64,000 nucleotides of DNA from Ixodes scapularis (GCF_016920785.2 NW_024609943.1:61000-124999), one strand, 5' to 3'. Counted from the stretch's first letter, positions 53,682 to 64,000 are shown. Notes: a model not told the origin generated them from the letters alone. Numbers and translations are program-made.

Positions 53682-53688
53682 AAATAAA

Positions 53689-54558
53689 GTGTTTCGATTC
53701 AGTTTATGTCGGAGAAGCTCATAAAATCGCTTATGGCCGTTCAAAAACAACAGAAATTCTGAGCTTCTGCTGATGGCAAGAGACGCCGAATAATTAGTTT
53801 TTAATGCTATGAAGTAGGTAACTACGCTCTAAAAAAAAGCACAGGAATCTACTTTCCCGAGCCAGCACTTGGAAAGTCAATCACCGTAACTCACGGAAGC
53901 AGCTCAGCGAATCACGATGCCGAAACATAAGGTTAGACCAAAAAAGCCAGTCCGAGTTGTGACATTAACCACTGCAAAACATCACGCATGTTGTGCTTAA
54001 TGTCGCAACTAATTTTTTTGGCATAATCATATGTTTCGGCATCTACATTCGCTGAGCTGCCTCCGAGAGTTATGGTGATTGTCTTTCCAAGTGTTGTGCG
54101 GGAAAGTAGACGCACAGGCTTTTTTTTTGGAACGTACTTTTCTTTTTGTGTTATCCGCTAAAATTTTTTTTTTTTTTTTTTTTAGCACGATTGTATTGTT
54201 GTTGTTTATGATAGGCAAAATGAGTCACTCTGCAGCACGAAATTTTTTGTGTGATAGCTTCCAAGAAACGCCGATTTCTGGCGTCGTTCTAAGTATTTTT
54301 TTATTCGTAAAAGCTATTAGAACATCGTGATAGAATTATTATTTTGATGAAGACATATCAAAATATTTTCTTGTGTCATGGCAAATAAAACAGTGTTTAC
54401 TCTTAAAGGTTGTTACTGTTTTCTTTAACACATTGATTTCGTTTATCAAACAAGATATACAGATCAAATTTCAATTCTGCTACGCAGCACAAAATAACTT
54501 TGGTTAAACCATATCAGCAAAAGTGCGAGAAGTGCAGTGCAGCATGTCAGCTTACACT
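53689..54558. other. No gene; inverted AAGCACAGGAATCTACTTTCC region
   Basis: 53838-53935 and 54000-54118 are imperfect inverted copies (AGTCAATCACCGTAACTC.CGGA and TCCGAGAGTTATGGTGATTG), again a small foldback. T-tract at about 54163-54183. Nothing coding. Confidence 0.5.
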
Positions 54559-55107
54559 CAAAACACGAAGGAGCAGAAATTGTACGATACAATAACAGAG
54601 GTAACTTAAAGCCGGGGTCACGCTGCTTATACATCACTCAAAATACATTCTGCAGACATGTTCCAATGCGAGTCACCGCGACATCCGTGATTTGTACGCC
54701 ACGTGACAAAGTAACCTCTTGATTGGTTACCTCGTGGCGTACGAAGCGCGGATGTCGAGGCGACTCGTTTCGGAACATGTCTGCAGAATGTATTTTGTAT
54801 GAAGTATAAGCAGCGTGACCCCGACTTAAGGGGGACTATGCCCCTGCATTTTAAGCGGGCCACCGTCCCTCCGAATTTAAGGAAGAAAATATCTAAAAAC
54901 TGTCCCTCTTAATTAAGGGACTCTGACCTCAAATTTAAGGGAGACGCCGCCTCGCTTACTTTAAGAGGGGTGGTGTCTCACTTAATTAAGAGGGAGCATC
55001 TCCATGTAATATTAAGAGGTCTGTCGCCCCCCTTAAAGTTAAGTGGGAAAAAATCGAAGAAATGTCCCTCTTACTAAGTGGGACCGGGCTTAGAGTGTAG
55101 GCGCACC
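54559..55107. mobile_element. MITE with TACACTC ends, carrying a nested MITE
   Basis: Left end TTACACTCAAAACACG; right end, reversed, CCTACACTCTAAGCCCGGTC. The interior has repeated TTAATTAAG/AGAGGG(A/G) motifs as in the 50.7-kb element. It is interrupted by the 54610-54826 element. Confidence 0.65.
54610..54826. mobile_element. 217-bp Harbinger-like MITE with TAA duplication
   Basis: Inverted ends AGCCGGGGTCACGCTGC and its mirror (left and right differ by one base near the tip), extending more than 100 bp per arm. TAA lies on both sides (54607-54609 and 54827-54829). Confidence 0.85.
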
Positions 55108-55916
55108 CTTCCGGATCTCGATGCTTATCAGCGTGTAGCTCGCGCGCGGGTGCGGGCCACGTCACGGGTGTAAAGAGAGGAGGGAGGGGGCGAGGACCAC
55201 AGGGACAGCCCCTCTCCCTCTCCCCAGGCATTCCAGAAAAATGTGTTTTTGTATCATCAAAAAAAAAAAAAAAAAAAACACGCGCGCGCTCGCGCGCGCA
55301 TTTTAGCACGCTTGAATTTTGGAAATGGCGGCGGGGCGGCCAGAAGCTCGGCTTGCGCCCGAGCGAAGAAAGTACTCAGCGCGAGCTCGTAGTTTGACTG
55401 CTGCAACGGCGGGCGTGCTCTCGCAATGCTCGATGTTCTTGCAGCCGCGTGTACGCGTGCTACCTTCGCTGCGTCTTGAATTAAACTGAAACGGAGTCTA
55501 GACGTACATTCTTTCACGAGGTCGCGTCTTCTGCGAGACAGGTTCGAGCTGAATAAGTAAATTGAGGCAACAAAGTTGGACAAAGTTTTAAAGCTCTGTC
55601 AAAAATATCGGCTTACCAACGTCGCGCGTTTACGTAAAACAACAACAACAAAAAAAGATGTTAGTTTTAGTTGCAGTATAAGCGAACATCAGCGCAATTT
55701 AAATTTAAATATAATTACTTGCATTACGCGGACGATCTGAAATCGATGAACCGGCGCTCCCAGCCTTCCGGAAACATTGGTTGCCAACGGCTGAAACGCT
55801 AGGCGTGCCCACGCCGCCGATCTGTATGTTCAGTATTAAACGGGCTCCGGAGAGCCGTTTGATAAAACCGGTGCAGTTTGCAACATGGTCACCGGTTTGA
55901 GCAAACGTGCGACAAC
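55108..55916. other. CpG-rich stretch and adjoining unique sequence, no gene proven
   Basis: 55270-55560 is CpG-rich with CGCGCGCTCGCGCGCG and an AAATGGCGGC motif (YY1-like) at 55323-55332. An ATG there opens a 54-codon frame starting MAAGRPEARLAPERRKYSAR. It could be a promoter/first exon or a transposon end. 55600-55916 shows nothing further. Confidence 0.3.
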
Positions 55917-56019
55917 TTTGCCCAAACGAGTCACCCATTTGCCCAAACGAGCGACCCATTTGCCCAGACGAGCGACCCGTTTGCCAAAGGAGTGACCTGT
56001 TTGTCCAAATAGGTGATCG
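55917..56019. repeat. 21-bp minisatellite, five units
   Basis: TTTGCCCAAACGAG(T/C)(C/G)ACC-type units repeat five times with increasing divergence toward the right. Because 21 is a multiple of three, the minus frame reads as heptads of the type R-L-G-K-W-V-A. It is probably non-coding. Confidence 0.8.
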
Positions 56020-57031
56020 TTATGGCTCATACGGGGGACCCCTTTGAGCCATACGGGTGACCCCTTTGACAAACTGTGACCGGTATGAACCCGTTTATTT
56101 TCATATAGGCGCCAAATGGTTTTTTTCAGTAGGGTGGGGATGCACCACAGCTACTTTCGCGTGCGTCGGTACACATGCCTGACGCGATCCAAATGAAATG
56201 GGCACCATGAAATGCATTTTCCCATTTCAGATTCCGCCACAAATGTGAAAACATTTTAATGTTTTTATCACTTGCGAAAATCATTTTCACAATCGAACTG
56301 TTCTTGTCGGAATGGTTTGACTCTATTTTGTTGCAAAAACCACATCGATGGCTCTTAAGTGGCAATGATATTAAAACAAAACAAACAACATTAAATTGTC
56401 TCAGTGTCCCTGAGCCAACGCGGTGGCCCATGGATCCATATTTGTCGGGTTTAAATATAGGCCGAGGTGCCCGCAATCCGACGAAGGCCAATCTGAGATT
56501 TCGGTTGCACGTGAAAAGGTCTCCAGCTAGTCAAAATAAACCCGCTTTTTTATTATTGGGGCGTGGGAAGTGATTTTTGGTGGTTTGGCTTGTGAAACCA
56601 TAAGATCTGAATACTTGCTTAGTTCGGAGCGCAGCCAACGCTACGGGCTGATGAAGCCACTGAAGCAGCGCCAAGAGCTCAGGGTTAAGCTTTTCGTTCT
56701 CTTTCTAAGCCTATGCGGTGGGGCTAAACTAGATACACTAAATAAGCTAAGCTTCATACACATATTTGTGCTTAAAATGATAGTTTTCAGTTATCTGAAG
56801 CTTCATCTGAAATCACAGGAAACGCTTCTCCGTCCTCCGCAAATGCATAAACAGTTCGCGACAAAGCAAAGGAATATTACGTGAGCTTCCTGACACCGAA
56901 ACTAATGCTGAGAAAGTCGCACCTTTTAATCACGACAATCGGCACCTGCGTTTGATTTGTTACTAATCAACAAGATGGTGGCGCGCACAACATAATCGGG
57001 GGGAAAAGTGCCGATACTCTAAGCGTAGCTC
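56020..57031. other. No gene seen
   Basis: Degenerate continuation of ACCCCTTTG.GCCATACGGG repeats to about 56085, then unique sequence. Open frames at 56126-56573 overlap on both strands and match nothing I know. Confidence 0.4.
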
Positions 57032-57461
57032 ATACCCAAATCACGCGGCAACGTAAAGGAACCTTTAGCTTAGGTCCCTTAGCTAAAGGTACCCGTGGTA
57101 AACGGCGTTCTTGATCACACGATAAATAAACGGAGAACTTTAAGTTGATGTCGATGGCATTCCTACTAAACCGCGAGAGGAGCACGTGATAAACAATTAT
57201 TCCTCGAAATCGGTTTCATGCAGAGTTTTTGTAGTGTAGTGGTGGGAGTTTGTTGATACATTGGGGGGAAAAAGAAGAGAAAATGAAGGTAGAAAACAGT
57301 GATGATCGCCATTGCTTGGCTCCTGTCTCTGCCAGCTTTCTTACCATTATTTACCAATTGAACAACTCTACATGCCAGTGACGCTAACTAAAGGAAAGTG
57401 TGACGACGAGCTTCTGGGTATGGTTTGGTAGCTTCACCAGCAGCGGATCCAGTTTAACCAG

Positions 57462-59130
57462 ATGGAAGAGCAGATCCAAACAATGGAAGCAGAAGCGGAC
57501 ACACTCGAGGAGCAGCTTCGAGAAACGAATTTCACAGTCACAGCTGTTTTGGCCCACGAGCTCATGAAGGTCCCTCGTGAGAGTACCGTGTATGTGAGGC
57601 CAGAGAGGTGGATTGAGGAGACACTGCCTAGGATGGGGGAACAGCACTTCCGGGCTTGCTTCCGCGTCTCCTCCACCACCTTTCGATACCTTGTGGACGT
57701 CTGCCGCTTGTCAGTGATCCGACAGGACGCCTCGATAAAGTCTACAATGACGGTCGAGAAGAGGGTGGCGATCAGCCTCTACAGGCTCTGCCCATCGGCT
57801 GAAGAGTGGACGACTGCACAGCTCTTTGCTGTTGGTCCATCGGTGGTGAACGGGAGCTACCGGCAGTTCTGCGATGTGATCATTGATCAACTCGAGTCGC
57901 GCACTGTTTCGATGGTCCGGAGCCAAGACCTCGACCACCACATGCTCGAGTTCCAGGCAGTCCTCGGATTTCCTAATGCCATCGGTATGCTTGATGGCTG
58001 CCACCTGCCTGTGCTCCCCACCAAGAGACTCGGCTGTGGACTACCGAAACTACACGAGATGGTAAGCTAAACACCGTGACCCTTAGTTGGCAAATCGCAT
58101 TATGTAGCTTGTCTCTGGAGAAATAATAATGCGGGCAAACACTGGTGCTGTCAGAGCAAGGGCCTTTCCCTTCGTTGCGTGGTGTCACACGGTTCTTGCC
58201 ACCTTGCGCTTCCTGTAACGTTACAATCGACCAAAGCGCCCTTGTCGGCTGTCACCTACTAAGCGAGCAGATTCCCCTACCCGGTCTCGAGATGCTCTAA
58301 GGTGCACAGCCATAGTTTCTGTAGTCACCATAAACGATAAAAGAACAGCTGAAAACCGTCAGCTGCAAAATGCAATCAATTAAAGAAAACGTGCTCTCAA
58401 AGGGATTCGGCAAACTTGTTAAACAGAATGAAAGCACACATTTCGTTTCATAGCACACAGTGTAGCGAAGTTTTATGAGTATGTGCTAATGCTACTTGTT
58501 GCTCACACGTGGTTCTTTGGTTTTAGGTATAGTGTCATCCTTCTGGCCTCGGTGAACCACCGCTACCTTTTCCAATACGTCAACGTGGGCTCCACAGGGA
58601 AGTGCCACGATGCCAACGTGTAATGCCGTTTCCCGTTAGCTTGTCTCTTGGAAAACTATCAGGCTGCCGTTCCAAGAGTTATGGGAGACAGAGATTCCAC
58701 CCCTTGTGCTTTGTGATCAGGCCTTTCCCCACACCCAGAACCTAATGAAGCCGTTCGCACACAGTCTGAAGTACCCTCAAGGCAAGGGAGACTACAACTA
58801 CGCTCTGCCCAAGGCTAGGCGAGTCGTAGAAAATGCGTTCGGGCGTCTCAATGCTCGCTTCAGAATCCTTCTGAAGCAAACGGAGCAACGGATGGAGAAC
58901 GTGAAGGCTGTTGTTTGAGCATGCCTCATTCTGCACAATGTCTGCGAGACCGTGAACGATACGGCTGATCAGCAGTGGGTGACGGAGGCCCTGAAGATCG
59001 AAAAAGATGCAAAACAGGAACAGCCGAGCCGCACCTCTTCATCGTCTACAGATAGGGGGGATATACAGTCCGAGCAGCACTTGTTTCATACTTCGAGGCA
59101 AATCCACTTCGGACACGAAAGACATAACTA
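57462..59130 (+). pseudogene. Harbinger (HARBI1-like) transposase, two exons, broken
   Basis: Exon 1 57462-58061, GT-AG intron 58062-58526, exon 2 58527-59130. Exon 1 begins with a coiled coil (MEEQIQTMEAEADTLEEQL) and reaches NAIGMLDGCHLPV, with the first catalytic Asp in GxLDGxH. One inserted base near 58025 shifts the frame ahead of DSAVDYRNYTRW. Exon 2 gives YSVILLASVNHRYLFQYVNV, then CHDANV and a TAA at about 58621. A later frame gives VLCDQAFPHTQNLMKPF (second Asp), VENAFGRLNARFRILL (catalytic Glu) and ILHNVC, with a TGA at 58916-58918. The family is a DDE nuclease. Damage: one frameshift, at least two stops. Confidence 0.9.
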
Positions 59131-60633
59131 GCCCTTGTCATTGAACTGGGTGTCACTGCTAAAAGCCCACGCATAAGTAAAACGAGGTCATATATCTGTG
59201 TGCTTCACATTTTTTTTTTGTGCCCTTGACTTCAGGAACTGCAGGAACTTTCGCTGCAGGTTGTTCGACTCCTGCAGTATTTGAAACTGGCGCTGCCGAT
59301 CCTTGCGGGCTTCATCTCTTGCTTCTTTGAGCTCCAGTCTTTGTTGTCTCTGCTCCTCCAGGAGCAACATGAGGAGGTCCCCTTGCTTGCTGAAGGACTT
59401 CCTTTTTTTTCTTTTTTTGGCGGTCCTCTTGTTTAAGAGGACCGCCGTCTTTCTCGGGCCGGTTTTCGTATCCGGGTTCCTAATAAAAACATGTGCTCAT
59501 CAGTAGGGCCCATTACTTTATGATACATGCACATCTTTTTTTAATTCACGTAGTTAAGCAATACACATTCTGAGAATAATTCAGCCACAAGACAATGGAG
59601 GTCTAAATCCTCAACCGTGGGGCATTTTTAGACAGAGTTCAACGACACAGCACCAGTGTTATGTAAGTGCAATGCTGGGTGAACAGAATGAGCGGATGAT
59701 GCGTGCAGACACCTAAACACTGGACAGTTGACACTTGTGTTACCTAATTCCACTCACTGACTCACATAAAGATCATTAATTCTGCCCTTTGCGTTTTCGC
59801 AAAAGGCAGGAGACTCTTGCTCTCAGCATTCTAGAATTAAAAACACATTAGATTTTGTGATATACCTCTACAAGGTCTTCAGAGATGGAGTCGTCCACCA
59901 GGCTGGAGTCGTTCATCGGTAGGCTCCCGAGAAGCCTGTGGAGGTCATAATAAAATGGCCAGTTCACCTTTCCGGACCCCGTTGTCATGTCCTTTTGTCC
60001 TGTAAGAAAGAGAAGAAAGTGATATTAAGCGATTTGGCCTTTTGCCATCTGTGAAGTTCAAATGCCGCAAATATGGCCTGTCACTCCTTCCTCTGTAGGG
60101 AACTTTCTTTTTGTACTGGCGGCGTGCTTTTCGCTGTGTTTTCCTACACGACACTGGGACGAGTATATGGGTGCATGCAAAGTGGTTCGAAATCTAGGGC
60201 ACGCCTGGCTCACTTCGTAGGAGAAGCGAGCTATAAAAGTTGAAAAACGCAAGAAAGCTGGCAAACTAACTCTGTATTAAAAAAAAAAAAAAAAAAAATC
60301 TTAAAATTAAAAAAAAGAAAAGAAAACGGATTACACACGTGTATAATTGTCCCTTTTAATTTCTTTTTTTTTATTTATTTTCCCCGTTTTGAGGTTTTCC
60401 GTTACAAAGCGAGCTATGAGTCCACATTTTACAAGGCAGAATGCAACACTTAAATGCAGCTACGGTGAAATTTTGAGATTGCTACACGCATTGGGTTGAT
60501 GTCGCTGGCCTGCAATAAGGGGCGGAGCTTCCTCCGAGGGCGGGGCTTGGGAAGCTCTCAACGGAGCGGCAGAGCGACAGCCGCTCGTTCAGAAACATCA
60601 ATACCCATGCAGGCGCCCATTCTTCCGACCGAT

Positions 60634-60825
60634 TATAGGTGGTATTCACTGGCGGCCATAGTTGAACTCGCTGTAGAAGCTTGAACGTCAAGCTTCTACA
60701 ACGCTTTCAACACGCACATCGCACACCATCGAGATTATCTTTTTTCGGAGGCCATAAATAACTAATTCCGAGCATGCGCTCTCAGCAGTCACCTCAAATA
60801 TTGCATCGAGTGAATACCACCTATA
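60634..60825. mobile_element. Small MITE or inverted repeat inside the Harbinger element
   Basis: TATAGGTGGTATTCACT and AGTGAATACCACCTATA mark the ends. TGTAGAAGCTTGA-ACG-TCAAGCTTCTACA (60672-60700) is a perfect internal palindrome. Just upstream (60520-60550) two GC boxes (GGGGCGGAGC, GGGCGGGGC) lie in what would be an intron of the minus-strand gene. Confidence 0.7.
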
Positions 60826-61140
60826 GAGTCAGACTCGAGACTTTTACCGAGCGTGCAGCCACTACGAGCTATATTCGTTATCGCATTGTTAAAGAAACTT
60901 GGAATCTGCATTCAGTTGTGGCGATGTGGACGATCTGGAGATTTACGGGCGCGCAAAAGGTGAACAGCAACCACAATGACGGCAACGTGAAAACTAGCTC
61001 ACCTGTACGTCTGGTTGAGGTTATCTATCTTGTCCCGGACCTGCTGCCGTGTTTTCGTAATGGAGACGGACTCGAGACCGAGCCATATGATGTCGTAGAC
61101 GCCGGCGTTTCTCCTCTGCCGCCGGAGCTCGTCGATGTTA

Positions 61141-61448
61141 AGCGTGTTTCACATGCAGCGATTTTGGGCCCAGAGCGGCGCGATTTCTGCCGCCGCGGCG
61201 CTCGTGCCGCTCAACCGCTGGTGCTGGCCAGAGCCCCGCGACGGCAGAAATCGCGCCGGTCTAGGGCCAAAACCGCTGCATGTGAACCAGGCTTAAGCGT
61301 GTTTCACATACAGCGGTTTTGGCCCTAGAGCGGCGCGATTTCTGCCGTCGCGGTGCTCTGGCCAGCACCAGCGGTTGAGCGGCACGAGCGCCGGGACGGC
61401 AGAAATCGCGCCGCTTTAGGGCCAAAATCGCTGCATATGAAACCCGCT
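61141..61448. mobile_element. Inverted dimer of a 152-bp MITE sharing TTA sites
   Basis: 61141-61292 and 61296-61448 are two copies, each a near-perfect palindrome with AGCGTGTTTCACAT.CAGCG ends. TTA occurs at 61138-61140, 61293-61295 and 61449-61451. The non-palindromic centre is reversed between copies (GAGCGGCACGAGC reads as its complement in the other), so the second inserted in opposite orientation at the end of the first. The dimer sits inside the Myb/SANT codons. Confidence 0.9.
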
Positions 61449-62036
61449 TTATCCTCCCACAGGCGGATGAAGGCCCAGGTTTCGGATTCTTACCAGTGAA
61501 CTCGAGCGCCTTTCTTCTTGGTGCCGCTAGTGCTGGCGCCACTAGTGCTTGCGCCCAAGTTTACGTGACCGAAGGGCCCCGGAATCATGGTGGATAAAAG
61601 GAGGGATTGTCGGGCGAGTCGTCTACAATGTCAAAAAACAGCTCGGAGTGGTCCATTGAGGGTTCGTATAAGATATTCCTTTCCACGTGCCGCCGCTGCT
61701 ACCTGCTAGCTAGAGTATGTGTTCCTCGTTAATGTATCATTCCAACGCATTTGCGTGCACAATCATTCAATTCGCTACTTATATATATTCAATTTGTTAT
61801 AATGCATTAAAGAAGATATATTTATATATCTGTGATTTTTTTTTTTTTTAGTTTTCGGGCCCGAGGCTATTCTCTGTAGCTGTAAAGGCAGTTCGGCGAG
61901 CTCCGTTTAACAGTTTAACACAGGACCACCCTTAGCGAAAGGGATCTTTTTGCGCCGTGTGATCACGTTCTCCAGCTCCCTTTACGACAGGTACCTGGGC
62001 TAAAGGTACCTTTACGCTGCCGTGTGATTTGGGTAT

Positions 62037-62874
62037 AACCTCGGCACTGCCACAGTGGTATTTTGTTCCCCTCATTTTCTTTGTATTTTTACTATGAATG
62101 CGATGTTTGCACCGGTTACAACGAAGGGTTGCATCACTGTGTGCAATGTGCACGTGAAAACAATATATGTGTGCTTAGTTCTGGCGTCCTAGAAGTATGT
62201 CTTCCTCATAATGCATTTTACATTAACACATAAGATCCAGTTCACGTAAATGATCTCGCAAACGGGCTCAGCATGTCACCATAACTGCGGACGCTAAAGC
62301 AGAGAAAATAATGCCGAATCGTGCAGCGTCAGGGCGAGCGCTTGGTTAAAGCGGCGGCCAGAAATGGATGTCTGATCAAAGCAGCCCAAGTTACAGCCGC
62401 ATGAGCCACAGCTAAAATTAAGAGTCTAAGGGTGGTAGTCAAGGAGAACAAAAAAATCGAGCATACCGAGAATACAGTACAGGCGCCACTATGTTTTTTG
62501 GGAATTCACAAGCCATCCGCTTCTGTAAACAGCTGTGGTTTTTGAAAAAGACGGTTCATAATGTGGCTATACCTTCTCGATTTCTAAAGCATTTAATACC
62601 TCATGCCACCTTCGGGGAGCGAGAAAGAACCTTTAGTCACTATCTTTATCTTAGGACAAGAAAAAAAAGTGTGGGTCATAAATTTCTGAGCAACCCTTGT
62701 ATAAAAGTTCCATTGCCATGCACATGCCCTTATTCTGCAACCTTATTACAAAAACGTCTCGTAATTTATTCGAGTACACAAGGCCTTTGTGAGTCAGGCA
62801 GGTGTAGGCTAAGCACAAACTATGAGCTTAAAAATCAAAAGATCACTGTGAACACATTTTCGGCAATTTCGCAG
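62037..62874. other. No gene assigned
   Basis: Unique, AT-leaning sequence. An open frame from 62491 runs into the exon-like segment below, but its first 128 codons do not look protein-like. Confidence 0.35.
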
Positions 62875-62974
62875 GAACTTCAGCTCACTTCTACTGCAGA
62901 TCCTGAGTATTCCATAAGAACTACCATGTCTGCCGATCACGCCTACAGTATTGAAGTTCAGTACGAAAACAACG
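62875..62974 (+). other. Exon-like segment
   Basis: Acceptor AATTTCGCAG, donor AACG/GTAAGA, 100 nt. The open frame gives ELQLTSTADPEYSIRTTMSA and DHAYSIEVQYENNG. The alternating polar and hydrophobic pattern suggests beta strands. No family recognised; it may be an exon of a gene otherwise outside the window. Confidence 0.3.
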
Positions 62975-63459
62975 GTAAGAACTTGTGAGGTTTCATTCTA
63001 GTTGAGAACGGTCCACAACTTGAGAACAAGAAATGCGGCGAACTCGCCGTTGTTGTCTTTTTTTATTATTATAGCAATTGCCCGAGAACATCTATATTTT
63101 GACGAAATTTAAAAATTCAACCCCAAATTCCTGCCTGTGCTGAGATGAAGTCGTAAGATGGAAAACCAACTATCCGAAGCCGCTCTGCTAACAATAGCTA
63201 TTGATCACATGTTCCCAAAATCCAAACTTCTTCGGGAGTATTCCGGTGTTCGGGTGTTCAAGCACAGTGAGTGCCCCGTGATCTTGCGTGCTTTGTCTGA
63301 GTGCATTTGATTTAGCAGATGATGACAAACGCGCAAAGCTGATGAACACTGTGACGACGCACATTTGTCTCTGGCTGATTGACTTCATCCGGTCGTCGGC
63401 GGCTGTGATCCGACCTCTAGAATGAAACGGAGTATAGAAAGCAAATACATTTCAATTCG
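62975..63459. other. No gene seen
   Basis: CACCCGAACACCGGAATACTC on the minus strand (63240-63265) has internal repetition. Nothing else supported. Confidence 0.4.
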
Positions 63460-63464
63460 GAAAC

Positions 63465-64000
63465 ATATATTTAAAAAATCAACCTGGTGTACTGGGTACG
63501 TCTAGTTTATCTATAGTTGAAGCACCGTTGCGTTTTGTTTTTCGGAAGTTTTGTCACAACTGTTTGTGGCATGATATAACGTTGGAAATGCACGTATCTA
63601 CCATATCTGCGTTACTGCGCATATGTGCGCGTCATACGAGTGTGCTCTACTTCTAGTGGGCACGAATGCTCTAGTGGTAGTCTAGTTAATGGTGTGTTTC
63701 CACCTGGCTACGGAGGGGCGTCATTCGACAGAGGGGTACATCGCTTGGAGGTCTTTTTCTCTTAAAGGTCGGTAAAAATTGCCAATCTTTAAAGAAACAA
63801 GGTTTAAGTTGAATTTTAAACGTATCGTATCTTTTGGTGGCATAAGTAGTTAAACCTTTATAGAGCCGAAAGTGTGGTTGTGAGAATTCAATATTAAGGC
63901 GTAGTCACATATACACCACAGTGCTAAAGCGGCGTTATAGATAAAGAACTGACTTTGCTCTATAGCAGCTGTGTATTAGCGCTCTGTTGTAGGTAACTCT
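63465..64000 (+). repeat. Second copy of the acyl-CoA synthetase 5' flank
   Basis: Colinear and same orientation with 20320-20920. Anchors are AGTTTATCTATAGTTGAAGC (63509), TACTGCGCATATGTGCGC (63612), TTTCCACCTGGCTACGGAGG (63698), AAGGTCGGTAAAAATTGCC (63765) and GTTATAGATAAAGAACTGAC (63934). Homology runs to the window edge. In the intact gene, exon 1 starts about 285 bp beyond the equivalent point, so a paralogous first exon would be expected shortly past position 64000. Confidence 0.85.

Larger units (their letters stand above)
59160..61588 (-). pseudogene. Harbinger Myb/SANT-like accessory gene, broken
   Basis: On the minus strand, CCACCATG at 61588 starts MIPGPFGHVNLGAS. Then come ETWAFIRLWED (61480-61452), the MITE dimer, and NIDELRRQRRNAGVYDIIWL to KIDNLNQTYR with donor at 61003. 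This is a trihelix/Myb-SANT domain with W-x-x-x-E..L-x-x-L-W and a final K-I-x-N-L-x-x-x-Y-R. A TAA stands just before ESETW. Further exons: 60002-59873 (GSGKVNWPFYYDLHRLLG) and about 59482-59160 (a coiled coil with LLLEEQRQQRLELKEARDE). In Harbinger elements this protein brings the transposase to the nucleus and the ends. Confidence 0.8.
57032..62036. mobile_element. 5-kb Harbinger element with long terminal inverted repeats
   Basis: Left ATACCCAAATCACGCGGCAA CGTAAAGGAACC and right GGTACCTTTACGCTGCCG TGTGATTTGGGTAT are inverted repeats that continue for about 90 bp (TAAAGGTACC, GATCACACG). A GTGCCGA motif just outside both ends may extend them. Inside are a HARBI1-type transposase (plus strand) and a Myb/SANT-like gene (minus strand) in convergent arrangement, as in autonomous PIF/Harbinger elements. 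A clear 3-bp target duplication could not be fixed. Both genes are mutated, so the element is no longer autonomous. Confidence 0.85.

Noticed and set aside
52500..53690. A single continuous gene joining 52512-52630, 53216-53378 and 53469-53681
   Set aside because: The exit and entry phases do not match the open frames, so I list them as separate exon-like segments only.
1..64000. CRISPR arrays, bacterial operons or phage
   Set aside because: Introns, poly(A) signals, LINEs, Penelope and Harbinger elements show an animal nuclear genome; tandem repeats here have no spacer structure.

Overview
This window is a stretch of a large, intron-rich, transposon-crowded arthropod genome, most likely from a hard tick or another arachnid. 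The evidence is one complete nine-exon animal-type gene with GT-AG introns, several LINE, Penelope, Gypsy-like, Harbinger and hAT-like elements, and a low density of host genes. The tick assignment rests on the overall character of the repeats and the gene family, not on a decisive marker.

Layout. 0.2-4.9 kb is one copy of an old duplicated block, and 9.9-20.3 kb is a second copy in the same orientation. The second copy is longer because it took up a 5'-truncated LINE (itself carrying a solo LTR), a 1.5-kb hAT-like element, a Penelope-like element flanked by its own inverted half-copy, and a 420-bp MITE with an 8-bp target duplication. The first copy preserves the empty sites. Both copies contain runs of small exon-like modules bounded by AG/GT, including 48-nt modules of invariant length. 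Between the copies lie a CpG-rich possible bidirectional promoter (about 5.6-6.1 kb), a Gypsy remnant (7.3-8.3 kb) and a MITE.

20.3-34.7 kb holds the one convincing intact gene: an AMP-forming acyl-CoA synthetase of the 4-coumarate-CoA ligase/firefly-luciferase-like family. It has nine exons and 538 codons, its splice phases are consistent throughout, and the core catalytic residues are present. Its introns hold a THAP-domain relic, hAT-like MITEs and a 1.4-kb TIR element. A decayed copy of exon 7 lies at 39.8 kb, and the 5' flank of the gene recurs at 63.46-64.0 kb. This implies a tandem array of such genes whose next member should begin just past the right edge.

35-50 kb is mostly LINE fragments, foldback elements, a Penelope GIY-YIG remnant and hAT-like MITEs. 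At 47.3-49.5 kb a coding-like exon is split by a 2-kb Gypsy-like element with 290-bp LTRs and a 4-bp target duplication; that element in turn carries a 604-bp Harbinger-like MITE. Possible further exons of an unrecognised gene lie at 42.85 kb and 52.5-53.7 kb.

57.03-62.04 kb is a 5-kb Harbinger element with long terminal inverted repeats. It has a plus-strand HARBI1-type transposase and a minus-strand Myb/SANT-like partner. Both are broken, the second partly by an inverted dimer of a 152-bp MITE inside its coding exon. I found no rRNA or tRNA gene I would defend, and no CRISPR array.
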